A stretch of DNA of 51,144 nt from Scenedesmus sp. ARA3 (taxonomy: Eukaryota > Chlorophyta > Chlorophyceae > Sphaeropleales > Scenedesmaceae), in assembly GCA_004335835.1 (NCBI GenBank), contig RWJK01001867.1, positions 56,890-108,033 on the forward strand, given 5' to 3'. Shown one piece after another: positions 33,476-46,104 of the stretch. The first letter of the stretch is position 1. Each line of letters begins with the position of its first letter. A model generated the notes under the pieces. The model worked only from the letters and a program-made list of their open reading frames with translations, did not search any database and had not been told where the DNA came from. Position numbers and translations under genes: made by a program.

Positions 33476-35424
33476 ATGGCACAGGTGCAGGCTCTTCTTC
33501 AGCGCCTTCCGGTTGCGATGGAGCAGGTTCCGGGCCAGGTGATGCAGGCTCAAATGCAGGCCCAAGTCGTGGAATTTCGTGCCCAGCAGTTGCTCCGCGT
33601 AAAGCTGCAGCAGGCGCTGGTGGCACTTGCGAGCAAACTGGAGCCCAGCCAGAACATGGGAGTGCTGCAGGTGAGCATAACATGTACATCATAGCCATAT
33701 TTACAAGAGTACAAGCTGGGATGTACAGGTTGCGCCGAGGCTTGAGATACAGTCCTCCCCTGGATCTTTTGCCAATGGCCCAGAAACGTGTGCAGTGGCT
33801 TGATTGAATAGATGTATTATAGGTTTCATGCCACTCAATGTTTATGTCCATTGGATGCGGTCCGGCGCTGTTGCTGTGACTCTTGCAGGTCTGGCGCCCC
33901 AAAACAGCCCCGCAGCCCGTCAGCTGGCAAGAACAGCAGCTTTACGTCGACCCGGAGCTATATCTGATGGGCGATGCCTGCTTTGCGCCGTTCAGGCTGC
34001 TCAGGTGCGCCGACGGGTGCTCAACGGTTGCCATGACCTGGCTTGGAAGTTGCAATAGCTTCCTAGCTTGTGCAACATTCTTAGGCACTGCCAGTTTGCT
34101 GTAGCCAGCTCATCTAGCTGTCAGCCACACCTGTAAGCCACTGTTTCACCACTTATGGCGTCTTGCTGACTCCATGGCCGTGCTGTTCCTGCATGCAGCT
34201 GCCAGAGTCGGCAGTTTGGCCATCAGGGCATGCCAGGGCGTGTCCTGCGCAGCGGCTGTGTGCAAGTGGTGCAGAACCTGCGCATCATCCCAGATGTGCT
34301 GCACCCGCGCAGCAAGCTGTCAGAAGCAGTTGCCGATGAGGTTGGCGAGGTGGTGTATGTGCCGGTGTTTGACACCACGCGCCCACACGTTGGACCTGTA
34401 GCAGTGCTGGAGGCGCTGCTGCTGGCGCGCGCAACAGACTCGATGCTGGTAGCCAACTTCATCAGCGTTGCAGGCAGTGCGCTGGCGGCGCTGCAGGTGC
34501 GGGGCGAGGCTGCGGTTGCCGTACGAGTTTGTAGTGAGCACGTTGCTGTTGTTGCTGCCTTGTGCTTGGAGCCTCAGGTGCGATGATTGCACATTTGCAG
34601 CAGCGTCACCGTGCAGCACTTTCTGGTATGATGTGTACTGTATTGATGCTTGCAGGAATGCAGAGTTTGCAAGATGGTTCTACTCACTCGTGCTGTTATG
34701 TGCTCTGTGTGTGTTGCTGCAGCTGTCCCTATCCAACCCGCTGCCGCAGCCAGTGCGCCGCAGCAGGCTGGAGGGGCGCAAGCCTTGCCCCGTGCACCCT
34801 GACAGCTCGCCAGACTTGCAGGAAACTGCAGCAGCAGGCACTGCAACTCCTGCAGCAGCAGAACAGCAGCCAGCAGCAGTAGCAGGAGGAGCCTCCAGCT
34901 CTGGCACAGCAGCGGCAGCAGAGCAGCAGTACTGCTGCAGCCCTGCGCCAGGCTCGCCAACCGCAGCATGCGGCCTTGGTGTTGAGAGGCAGCCGTCCAA
35001 TGTGAGCAGCAGCAGCAGTGCAGCAACTACCACGTTTGCCCTGATGGCTGCTGGCAGCAGCTGCGGCGGCAGCGGTGAGGCCTCTGGTGCTGCTGCTGTG
35101 GCACGTGCTGACTGTGCACTCGACAGCACTCTGAGCAGCAGGGCGCACCTGGGCGCAGCAATGCTGCCGCCGTGCCTGCGTGGTGTGCAGCAGCAGCAGC
35201 AGCCGCAAGCGGGCGGTGCTTGCAGGAAGCAGCAGCGCTGGCAGCTGGAGCAGTCCGAGGATGAGCACGAGGACGCGGATGTGGCTGCCGACTGCCGCCC
35301 TGGCAAGCTGCAGCGGACGCTGTCTATCTGCAGGACCAAGTCAGTATCGGCTGGGCTGGACCAGGTGCTGCTTGATGCTGCAGGCGCTGCTGTGGGTGTC
35401 CTGCAAACTGCCAACAGCTGCTGA
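33476..35424 (+). CDS. NIN-like-protein (NLP) GAF-type domain protein without visible RWP-RK
   Basis: Exons 33476-33670, 33889-34004, 34199-34496 and 34723-35424 are in phase (436 codons). The joined protein resembles the N-terminal half of NLP nitrate-response regulators in order: VLQVWRPK, QLYVDPELYLMGD, GMPGRVLRSGCVQVVQNL, VVYVPVFDTTRPHVGPVAVLEALL and ALAALQLSLSNP, closing that domain. The last exon then gives about 200 residues rich in Ser, Ala and Gln with a short acidic patch (SEDEHEDADV) and ends VGVLQTANSC. There is no RWP-RK helix or PB1 domain before the stop. It may be a nitrate-type sensory protein without its own DNA-binding domain, a truncated paralogue, or a gene whose further exons I missed. 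No echoes are seen. Confidence 0.65.
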
Positions 35425-35700
35425 GGGTCGCAGTAGATTGGCAAGCTAGGTCGGCCGCTGACTCGTGTTGGCGGCTGTGCAAGCTTTGTCAGCCCTGTCT
35501 TGTGCAATGGCATCAGGTGTGTGCTGTCCTATGGGGTGCGGTGTCATGGCTTATACACACCCGGCTAGATTAAGGTAGTGTGTTGAGATGTGTCTCGCGC
35601 CACCATGCAGGTTGTGTTGTGTGTGTTGCTGGTAGTACTGCATGGAGACGATGAACCTCTTGTGCTGAACACACAGGCTTGTCGGTGGGGATCTGGGGTG

Positions 35701-35705
35701 TGTAA
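35701..35705 (+). terminator. TGTAA polyadenylation signal, NLP-like gene
   Basis: TGTAA 277 bp after the TGA at 35424, a normal chlorophyte 3' UTR length. Confidence 0.5.
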
Positions 35706-38700
35706 TGCATTTGGCTATTTGTGCCGTGTGGTGCACCTCTTGTTTCGCCATGTTGCTGTTCGTGTACAGCAACACAGTACTCTGCTGATGGCCTCAGAAG
35801 GCCCTGTCAGCCCTTTTTTTTAGCCCATGCGCCTGGTCGAACACCCTGCACTGAGCACCGTCACTGTGATATTTTGTTCTAGGAAAGCTTGTCGCCCCTG
35901 ATGTTGTAGTTTAGTTGCGGTCGGGAGGCAGGAACAACCTATGTGCATGCATGCATGTGTGGCATCTGCACGTGTGTATGGTGGTGTTTGTTCGTTGTGT
36001 GTGCGTGCCTGTTGGTGCAACCTCATCCAGGTGACACACATGGCACAGCGTGAGTTGTGTTTGCTGCTGCATCGCCTGTTCGACAGGCTTACTCAGGCAT
36101 CCACAGGGACGTGGAGCACGTGGAGTACTGTATCAGGTCAACCTGCAGCATGGCGGTTGACTGTGTGATGAACGCTGTGTTGTTTCACTGGTCTGTTGAT
36201 TCACAGTAAGGGTAGCTACCTGGTTGATCCTGCCAGTAGTCATCATCATTCGTGCCTTTATTTCCTCAGCTGCGCGCCTTGTGAGCAGTGGCGCTGGCCC
36301 GCGTCCAGTGAGGCGCTTTTGTTGGCCGGCTGAAGTAGCTGCAGGCTAGGCATGCCAATTTTGGTCGGATGTGGCTAGGGGGTATCCTGGCGACGGAAAG
36401 AGGCGGTGTGAATGCCCCTTAGCTGACGTTTTTGCAGATGCTTAGCTTTTGTTTGGCCTTTGGTGGTGCGTCGAGTTGCAGATGGTGACCAGCTTCCGTC
36501 TGTGGTGACCAGGCTTGTCGATGCAAGGTGTTCAGGCAGCTTATAGTAGCACATCCAGCATGCGAGGTTTCACTGCAGTCCACATCTTTTTTGGCCAGCC
36601 AGATACGCAGCAGTGGCTGCGTGAGCTGCACCTGTTGGTGCGTTGCCTGTTTTGTGGCCTGGTGCAGCAGGTGTCAACTGTACAGGGAGGTTTTGACAGG
36701 GCACCATGATGTGCTCTTGTGTACAGGAATTGCTCTTACTCGGCAGCTGGTGTGCAGCTGCTGCACCAGTGCAGTGGCTGAACACCACAGCAGGTTGTCC
36801 AGGCTCTTGGGCTTGTCCGGAGTGACAGCTTGAGGACCGCTGTTGTCTGTTCCTGCAGGCTAGATGTATGTAGCTGACGAGCTACCCATTAGTAACGCTG
36901 TATCTTATGCGGCCATGTGAGCATCTGCTGTGTGGTGCTCAGAGCCATCCATTTGGTGCTCAGTGTGTTTCATGTGTTGTTGGTGTTTGGTGCGTGTCCG
37001 CACTTGTTGGTGTTTGTGGCTGACTCTTGTCATGGTGCCAGCAGACATTGGCGCCTGACTTCCCTTTGCCTGCGTGGCTAGCAGGCTTGCTTAGCTACCT
37101 GGCCAACTTGCGTGTGTCGTGCACTCGTGTTGTTGTACATAGCGCCTCGGAGAACGTAGGGAATCAGCATTGTTGTACAGGTATCTTTACGCTCTATTTT
37201 CGCGACGGCCACTGCACATGCAACACATGCAGTGCAGGGTGCTGGTGCTGGTGGCAAAGAGTGGGAATGGTGTGCAGCAACAACGGGCTCGGCGGCAGTC
37301 GCGGCGTGTGGTTTGGCCGCGTGCTGCTTACCCGCCTTTGCTTACCCGCTGCCTGCAGTTTCATAACATGGTGGTCGGCTGCAGCTGGTATCACAACCAC
37401 ACCAGCGCGGCAGGTGTGGGGACGAACCGACAGCCTTGTTTTGTCAATGTCAATGCGGGACGCAGAGGGGTCCGTGCTGTGTTGAAAGCCCCAGTCATGG
37501 TTCCTTGATTGATAGTCGCACCTGTCCCAGCAGTTGCATCTGTGCCATCAGCAAGGTCTGCATGTCCACCTGGTTGTGTGACGGCAGCGCCACCCAACAT
37601 GGCGACAGACGCTCGCTGTTGTTCCTGGATGTTGTCCGTTGCGCCTGTGCGTGCAGGCTCACAGCTGTATGCCTGTGCTGCTGGGCCTCTTTGTATGCGC
37701 CGAGGTGGCATGTGTTTTAGGCTTTGTCCCCATACTTTGAAGCGTGACCTGAGGTTGACTCCGGACAGCCTCCATGGTTGAGGGATTGAAACGTAGTCTG
37801 TCGGCACATCATTGCATCCTGTCGTTGCTAGCTCAACCCTTTTTGGGAATCAGCGCGGTGTGATGGGTACGGCCTGCGCTTGGTTAGTTGTGCACCAGCA
37901 ACAAATGACCGTGGTAACGTGATGCTGCATATTGGGGACACTCTGCAGCATGAGGTGGTTTTCAGACGTGACATGCGTCTCAAGGTGAACCACACCTTGT
38001 GCTGCTGCTTGCACCGTCTGTATGCATCACTAGCGTAGAACATACATTTGGGCCTGCAACTGCTGGCACCTGCCAAGCTGGGCGTCGCTTTGTGTCATGC
38101 CTGCAGCTTGGGCTCAATTTTCTCGTGCAGGCTTGGCTTTCATTTGTTTGTGGTCCTGCTGGTGTGACCTTGCGCCAGAGTGCAGGTGATCGGCATGATG
38201 CAGCTAGGTTTGCTACTTTTACTGGGGCACCTGCAGCATGGTGGTATTCTTGTGGGCATTTGATCAATACACATGCAAAGTGTGTTTCAGGCTGTGCCTG
38301 TTCTTGCGCACCAGATGGACGATAGTAAACCACTGCACAAGAGTATACTACACTCAATTTGACGTCAGCTGAGAGGATAATGGCAAACGTAGCAGCGCCT
38401 GCTGACTGGGTGCTCTCTTCTGCTCTGCTACCTGCGGCAGGTGTGTTGCTGGTGCCAAGCAGCTTGCCAGGTTGCAGCCGTAATGACAAAGAGGAACTAA
38501 GTCGAATCGTATATTGCTACAATGTGTCATATTCCGAGCATTGTGGCTATACACCGCACTCCCCATGTCACCTGTGTCAGGCTGAGACCTAACCTGGCTG
38601 ACTGGTCCACTGGGGCGTTCACGTGTGTCGTGTACTACGCCTAAGGCGGGTGACGTGCAAGCGTGTGTTGGAAACATTCAGTGACATTTATGTATGTTAC

Positions 38701-38759
38701 CCAGAATCTACTTGATTTGCTGCGGGGCTTTATCTGCATGAGGCGCGGGAGCAGCAGAG
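35706..38759. other. 3-kb region without a recognised gene
   Basis: The region is G- and T-rich on the given strand (long TGTGTTG and GTTGGTG stretches) and has none of the CTG arrays that mark neighbouring genes. The longest frames are minus-strand 37807-37391 and 38489-37980, 138 and 169 codons. They are Ala/Gly/Thr-rich without a domain I know. It might be an old transposon, a non-coding transcript or the 3' end of the NLP-like transcript. It contains the 18S rRNA fragment and, at its right end, the IFT144 promoter. Confidence 0.5.
36217..36243 (+). pseudogene. 27-bp fragment of the 5' end of 18S rRNA
   Basis: The block begins TACCTGGTTGATCCTGCCAG and continues TAGTCAT, the invariant first 27 bases of eukaryotic 18S rRNA. 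After that the match stops: CATCATTCG follows instead of ATGCTTGTC. No further rRNA sequence is seen on either side. Confidence 0.85.
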
Positions 38760-41700
38760 ATGGTAAGAGCTGGGCGTTCCTCTCATTATGGCCCACCGAT
38801 GCTGTTCGCAAACAAGAGTAACTCTGTTCTGCTAATCGTTTTACTGGCAGAGAAAATTATTCGCCATTCACGGGGACCTTGGAGATGGTCAGTGCATGTT
38901 TGAATGGAGCCCCAGGGGCAACCTGATCGCAGCTGCTGGGAACAAGGTGCGTAAATGGACGATCCGCAGTAGTGGTTTGGTCACTGTTGGTATGGCAGTG
39001 CCTATTGGGATCCCATCTGATGGTGATGTGCCAGCTGCTGTCTTATGACGATGGCGCACTGCTGTGATGCTGCCTGCAGAGGGTGGTCAACATATATGAT
39101 CGCAGTGGCAAGCTGTATGGGGAGATTCACCTGGCAGCAAGGGAGGTGGCAGCAACAGATGCAAAGCAGTGCTGCTGCCTCCAACTACAGGTGTGTTGGT
39201 CAGGCTGGCCAGATGCAACACTAGCAGGATGCACCCAGCAATGGATACCATGCAAGCTCGCCCCTGTAGTTGTACAAAGCAATAGCAACAGGTCAAGGTG
39301 CAGCTGATGTGATGCGTAGCGTTTACATGTCTACATGCGCTTCACTACAAGACAAAGCTGGTTGTCTCAGACCCCTCAACCCAACCTCCTGAGCTGTGCG
39401 TTTCCTGCAACACCTTGCTCTGCACAACTCTGCACGTCGGCAGTGGGATGCATCTGGCGATGTGCTGGCAGTGCTGCCAGCTGGTTGCAGCTTCGTTTAT
39501 ACGTGGACTGCCTCCAGCAGGGACTTGCAGAAGCTGGAGACAGACTTCAGGGTGAGGCGCTTGAAGGAACAGCAGCTGCAGCTGCCCCAGCTGGGCGGCA
39601 GCCACAAGGGGTGTTTGTTTTCAGTAACACCAAAGTCGCGGAAGCAGGACGTTTGACATCATGCTTGCAGCAGCTGCAGCACCTTGTATCACGCATTCAG
39701 GCTGTTTCACCTACTCCTGTTCACACAGCTGTTCTTCCTGCAAGCATCTCTCGAGCGACCAGCAACCAGCATGCAAGCTTTGAACGCAACCCAGGTTTTG
39801 ACAGTACTGTGCTCCCCTGCAGGCACAGGAGGCCACCATGATAGCATGGTCAAACAGCAGCAGCGGCAGCCCTGTGCTAGCAGTGGGCACAGTCAAAGGC
39901 AATCTGCAGCTGTACAACATCAGGGAGCGGCGGCGCACCTCCATTGTTGGCAAGCACACCAAGCGCGTGTGCTGCGGCGTATGGAGCAGCAGTGTGCTGG
40001 CAATGGCAGCGCTGGACAAAACTGTGAGCAGCGGGCCATTGCTTTTGTTTGCCAGTGCTTGAGCAGTCGCAAGCTATGCAGTTGCGCAAGACGACAGCAC
40101 CAGGCTACAGCAATAGGCGTGCAGCGTGCACGTCCGCTCCTCTTGCAGTAGCAGCCGCTCAAACAGCATACCTCACACCTACCTTGTCGATATGGCCCCT
40201 GTCTGGCTGCCTTGCCTTGCTGTGCCACAGGTTACAGTCAGTGACCAGGCTGGTGAAACACTGAAGACCATTGCCTTCAAAGGGGAGCCCCTGGAGCTGT
40301 GTGTGGCTTCCTGCAAGGACGATGGCAAGGGGCATTCAGCAGCAGCAAAGAAGCAGGTGAGCAGCAGGCAGCAGCGCTGCATACCTGAGCGCGAACAGCA
40401 GCAGCAGCGGCAGCAGCAGCAGGCACAACATAGAACTGTATGGCAGTGGATGCCGAGGGGCAGCTGGTCTTCCCAGGCACTTGCACACGTTTTCAGGTGT
40501 CGTCAGGCTGATGCACCCCGTTGACGTGGCCAAACATCACCACAACTCGTGATGTTGCTGCTGCGCAGGATGACAGCTTCTCCCTCATCACAAGCAAGAA
40601 GGTGCTGTACATCATGCAGGTGTGTGTTTATGCAAGCAGTGCAGTAAGCACGCCGCAGCTGCCACAGTATCCAATCAGCACCACATTCAAAATGCTGGTC
40701 CATGCAGCACAGGATGTGTATGCAAGCGATGCCCCTTTTGTCCACAGATCGCCACTGCACATGTAGTTCCCAACAATCAGCCAGTGAAATACAGCTCTGC
40801 TAAGCAGCGACAGAGCATTCATCACCTGGATATGAAAAGAGGTGTCGACTTGAACATGCAATATGTCTCCTGCAGGGCTCTTCATCCAGTGCAGCAGGTG
40901 CTGCCCCGCTTGAGCTGTCATTCTTGGAGAGCTACGGCCCTCTGGCACACCACCTGTGGTTTGGGGATGGCTTTGTCATGGTGGGCTTCAAGAGTGGCCA
41001 GGTGGTGGTGGTGTCTTCACTGAGGTGGGCCTGAAGTGTTGTAGTTGCAGAGCAAGTAGCCGATGGTGTGTGTAGCAAGGCACAGCAAGGCTTGCAGCCT
41101 TGCGCTGGTTGGCACTGCTTTGCAACCGCCAGTGGCCAGCACTAACAGCAGCCGCAGCAGCAGTGTGTGCATGTCATATAGGACCTGCAAGATACTATCA
41201 CATAGAAAAACTGCAACTGATCATAAATCATGCAGCACATCACGTGGTGTTGACATGCTGGCTGACAAGCCTAACAAACCACAACATGTGCTGAGCACTG
41301 CTGCACATCTGCCTTCACTTGCAATGCGGCTCAATCCCCTGCAGCAAGGAGATCAGCGAGGAGGTGCACTGCCACCGGCCGCTGGAGCTGCTCACCGATA
41401 TGGCTTATTGCGCAGCACTGTCACGCGTGGCAGTTGGTGGCGGCAGCAGCGTGAAGCTGATTGATGTGGGCGCAGAGTATGGCGAGGTGGCGGGCGAAGG
41501 GGTGGAGCTGCCTCCAGGGCACAGCGTGGAGAAGGTTGGGTGGGGCCAGGAGGGACAGGTGGGTACTCTTAAAGTATTGTTTGGGTACCCCCATGGCAGG
41601 CTGCTGTCTAGTAACAAACACCGTTGCTAGCAGAGCCTAGTTGGGCTCTTTGAGGAATTAGGCGGCACAAGCCAGAGGGTGTTGAGCCAGAAGATACAGT

Positions 41701-44298
41701 CTGAGAGTACAGGCTTTTGACGTAGGGTGCTCAGCTTACAAATGGACGGCATGTGCTGTGTTAGACCATGTACCACTGTTCAAGCACTCTGGGTAGTCTC
41801 AGTGGCTTTGTGAACAGCCTGCACAGCCCAGGACCATCCAGCGCTCTCTGTTTGCCAAACAACACAGCTTGACGGCAGTCATTCATGGGCTGTTGGGCGT
41901 GATCAATATCAACAATTATGTGCACCCCTCTCATACATTGAAACACACTCCTTTTTTGCTTGCAGATCCTCACTGTCAGCAGCCCTAACGGCCTGCTGGC
42001 ATGCTACCTAGCAGCGCTGCCGACTGTCTTCTCAGCACACGGCACCAAAGTGGCCAACCTCACCAGCATCGGGGAGGTCACAGTGATGGACACAGCCACA
42101 CGCAGCAGCACCGCTGTCGCTGTGGATTGCGAGCCTGCGCTGTGCAGCTTGGGGCCAGCACACCTAGCTGTGGGCATGAACAACCAGGTAAGGAAGGAAG
42201 TGCACAAGGATGCCGAGCTGATATGGATGTTGATGGTGTCTGCTGCAACTGCTGCTGCCACACAGAAGCACGTTCCTGTCGCTCTGGCATGTCCAATGCT
42301 GAACAGGCGTGTGTGCAACTGTCTCTGGGACATGTCGCTGCTGTTTTATTAACACGTAGCAAGTGTGTTCACAAGATCGGCTTGTGCCTGTTGGTGTTTT
42401 GCCAATGCTATAGAGGTTGAGCTGGTCATGCTGCCTGTTACGGGGTGCAGGTTCTCTTCTACAGCCATGGTGCTCAGGCACCAGTGGGGCTGGTTAGCAG
42501 GCGCAGCTATCTGGGAGGTGTGCAGGCAGTGCACCTCAACGCTACACATGCAGCAGTGCTGACAGACGGGCGCCTGCTGCTACACACCATCGCAGCACGG
42601 CAGCAGCAGCAGCAGCAGCAGAGTCTGGAGTCAGATGATGCAGAGGCAGACCTTTGCTTACCAAAAGCTGGCGCACACCACCATGACCCGATCACGTGTG
42701 CAGCGCTGTCGCAGCACTTTGTGGTGACCGGGACAGCAGCAGGCAGCCTCTGCTACCACATGCTGCAGGATGGGGAGCTGGCTGTGGTGAATGAGTACCG
42801 TCACAGCGGTGAGCTTCCCATGAAAGCATGCTGTGTGATGTCAAAGAGCTCCCAAGGCATCCACCGCAGTTGTGATCGTGCAAGGTGCTGCAGCATGCTT
42901 TTCAAGTCCAGTGAAAGCTTCAGGCTCTACATCGACGCGTCTATGCACCTTTTATACCTGTATGCTGCTGCTGCTGCTGCCTGGGATGCATGCGTGTGCA
43001 GGTGGCGGCATCACTGCGCTGTTCCCGCAGCCTGCCGGCCCGCGCCTGGTGCTGGCTGACTCGCGGCTGCAGGTGGGGCTGTACAGCCCCCTGAATGACG
43101 AGTTCCAGCTGCTGCCTGGCTTCGAGGGAACCCTGCAGCAGGTGGGTGTACTGCAGCCCTGTATGTGGCAGCTTTTGATGCTTATTTCCTCTGCTTGGTT
43201 TAGGCTTGAGTTGAGCGCAATGCTACAATCAACCAGCCGGCACATGGAGCTCGCTAGTCGCCTCCCTACAACCCTCAAACATGGATGGTGCATGAAGCAA
43301 CGTTGAAGCAATGCTGTGTGATGCACCCGGCTGATGCCAACGTGTGCTTGCTTTCATTGCTGCCTAACTCACCTTGCACTGTCTGTACAAACCCAAGCAA
43401 ACTTGCGTGCCCTGATGCTGCCGCAGCTGCTGTGGGATGTGGAGGACCCCAACGTCTTTGTTGCAGCCAACAGCAGCAGCGAGCTGTGGGCATACCTCTT
43501 CACGCAGCAGTCCGTGTCAGGCCCCAAGCTAGAGCTGCTATGCAAGACAGTGCTGCTGAAAGGCCACACACCAGTGGTGCTGGCAGGTGGACGGCTCAGC
43601 ATGCGCATGAAGAGTGGTGCTATTGACGGCTGGATGCTGGAGAGCCACAAGCCGCTGTATGAGCAGGGCAGCGGGAAGCAGCTGGCAAAGAGGTGGGCTG
43701 CGACTTGCTGTTGCAGCTTCCCTCTATTTGCGGCGGGTAGGACATGGCCAGCCAACCAACCTCTGCTAATCAATCCAAATGTTTGCGATGCACACTGATC
43801 ATAGCTGCTCAGTGTCTATAACCATGTGTTCACCCAGTTGTGGATCGAACCATCTAGAGTGATGCCAGGACCCACATGTAACCGTCCCCTCTCATCACCG
43901 CAAGCCACTGACAGTCTGGGTGCAATGCTTGGTGCACTTGCAGGCTTGCTGCAGCCATGAAGCTGAATCGGCTGCAGGAGGCTCGTGCTGCAGCTGCTGC
44001 CCTTGGCACGGCTGATGGCTGGCGGCAGCTGGGCACAGCAGCAATGCAGCTGCTGGATGTGGAGCTGGCAGTGGCAGCCTTCAGGCAGGTGAGAGGGCGG
44101 CGGCTATGGCTTGGGGTGGTGTGGCAGTCTTGTGCATGCATGCATACATGCCGAACTGGAGTTTTCAGCGGTGCTCGCACACTCGACATCTCTCATAAAT
44201 GCCAGGTACAGCTTCGTTGTGATGTACTTTCATGCCGCCTGCACACTGCAGGGTTCCTTCTTCGCTTGCCTGCTGCCGGGTTCACTCCAATCACTCTG

Positions 44299-44335
<37 letters not shown>

Positions 44336-46055
44336 CTGCTGCTGCTGTTGCAGGTGGGTGATGCCTCCATGGTGATGAGCCTGGCCTCCCTGCAAGGCGT
44401 TGAGGACAGGAACCTGCTGGCGGGCAGCCTGCTGGTGCTCATGGAGAGAGACTACAACCAGGCACAGGTGCGCTGTCACTGGCGGGCTGTCTGCATACAA
44501 CACCTGCCTCATCAGCAGATATATTCAGATTGCTTTGTCTCGTCAGTATTCGTTGCATCAGGATCACCAAACGCCTAGGTGATTTGACACAGTGCTGCTG
44601 CTCTTGATGATAGGATTGGCTGCCCTGTTGCGCCACTGCGCGCCGCTTGCAGGAGCTGCTACTGCGCAGCAGCAGGCCGCTGGCAGCGCTGGAGATGCGG
44701 CGCGACCTGAAGCACTGGCCGCAGGCGCTGAGCTTGGCGCAGCAGCTGGCACCCGGCAGCATTGCAGCGCTTAGCAAAGAGCATGCGGCGATGCTGGAGA
44801 TGGTGGGGGAGCATGCAGAGGCGCGGTCACACTACCAGCAGGTGGGCTGGCTCAGCTGCTGCAGCTGCTGCTGCGCTGTAGCTACCGCACTGCACGGCTA
44901 CATGAATGCTGCCGATTCTCATTGCTGCCTAGGTGCCAAGACCGCTGCAGATCTGGCAATGCTGTATTCACTTAGAGCAACAGTTGTGGCCTAGCATGCT
45001 CTTTGCAATCAACCACGCCCACGTATATTCTTTACGCCTGCATTCACCCCGAAGTTGTTCCTGTGCCATGCTGCAGGCGCTGGAGTCTGTGGCAGCCTCT
45101 GGCAGCGATGCTCAGCTACAGCAGTCCTGCCTGGCAGGTGTCACCCGCACCACACTCCACCTGGGTGACCTGCGGGCCGGCAGGCAGCTGGCAATGCAGG
45201 CCAACAGCAGCAGCCTGTGGAAGGAGTGTGGCCTCATCTTGGAGCAGATGCAGCAGATGCCAGAGGCAGCTGAGATGTATGAGCGGGCAGGCATGGTTGA
45301 GAAGGCAGCCAGCATTCATATTGCAAGCAAGAACTTCACCGCAGCGCAGCCGCTGATGGCGCAGGTGAACAGCACCAAGCTGCAGCTGCAGTACGCAAAG
45401 GCCAAAGAGAGCGAGGGGCGCTGGGCGGACGCTGCGGCAGCATACGAGGCTGCAGGTGCGGCAGTGCAAGGCTGCGACGGTAAAGGCTGGTGAAGCATCC
45501 GCCTTGCCAGCACCATTGCAGGACCTACCTTCTGCCAGTACTAAAATTGTGGAGACTGACTAGCAGGCGGGGCCGCACACTATTGGCGTGTTTTGCTTGC
45601 CCTGGCTGCCCCGTGCAGGTGACCTGGATGCTGTGGTGCGGCTGTGCCTCGAGAAGCTCAACGACACCGGCCGCGCCTGCACGCTCACGCGCAAGAGCCG
45701 CAGCGCGTCAGCAGCAGCAGCAGTCGCGCGGCACTGCCTGGCGGCTGGTGACGTGGCGCTGTCTGTGGAGTTCCTGCTGCTGACTGGGCAGCTAGACCAG
45801 GCCTTTGACTTGGCTGCTGCAAAGGGCGCAATGGACGTGTTTGCGCAGCTGGTGGCAGACAATGCAACAGTGAGTTCCGCATGCCATTGTGCATGAAAAG
45901 CAGTGTCTTCGTACATGTATTGCCAATGTATTGGACCTTTCGTCGCCGTGGTTTGTCTTATTAGTTTCGCTGTTAACACCTAGCGTGCTTTGCTGAATGC
46001 ACCGGCTGGCATTTTGGGTGAGCACGTGTATGTCCTGTGAAGGTGCAGCTTACAA

Positions 46056-46104
<49 letters not shown>

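Noticed and set aside
36217..36243. A functional rRNA gene
   Set aside because: Only the first 27 bases match; no further 18S sequence follows.
37391..38489. Retrotransposon gag or polyprotein
   Set aside because: Two Ala/Gly/Thr-rich minus-strand frames show no zinc knuckle, protease or polymerase motif, and no long terminal repeats were seen.
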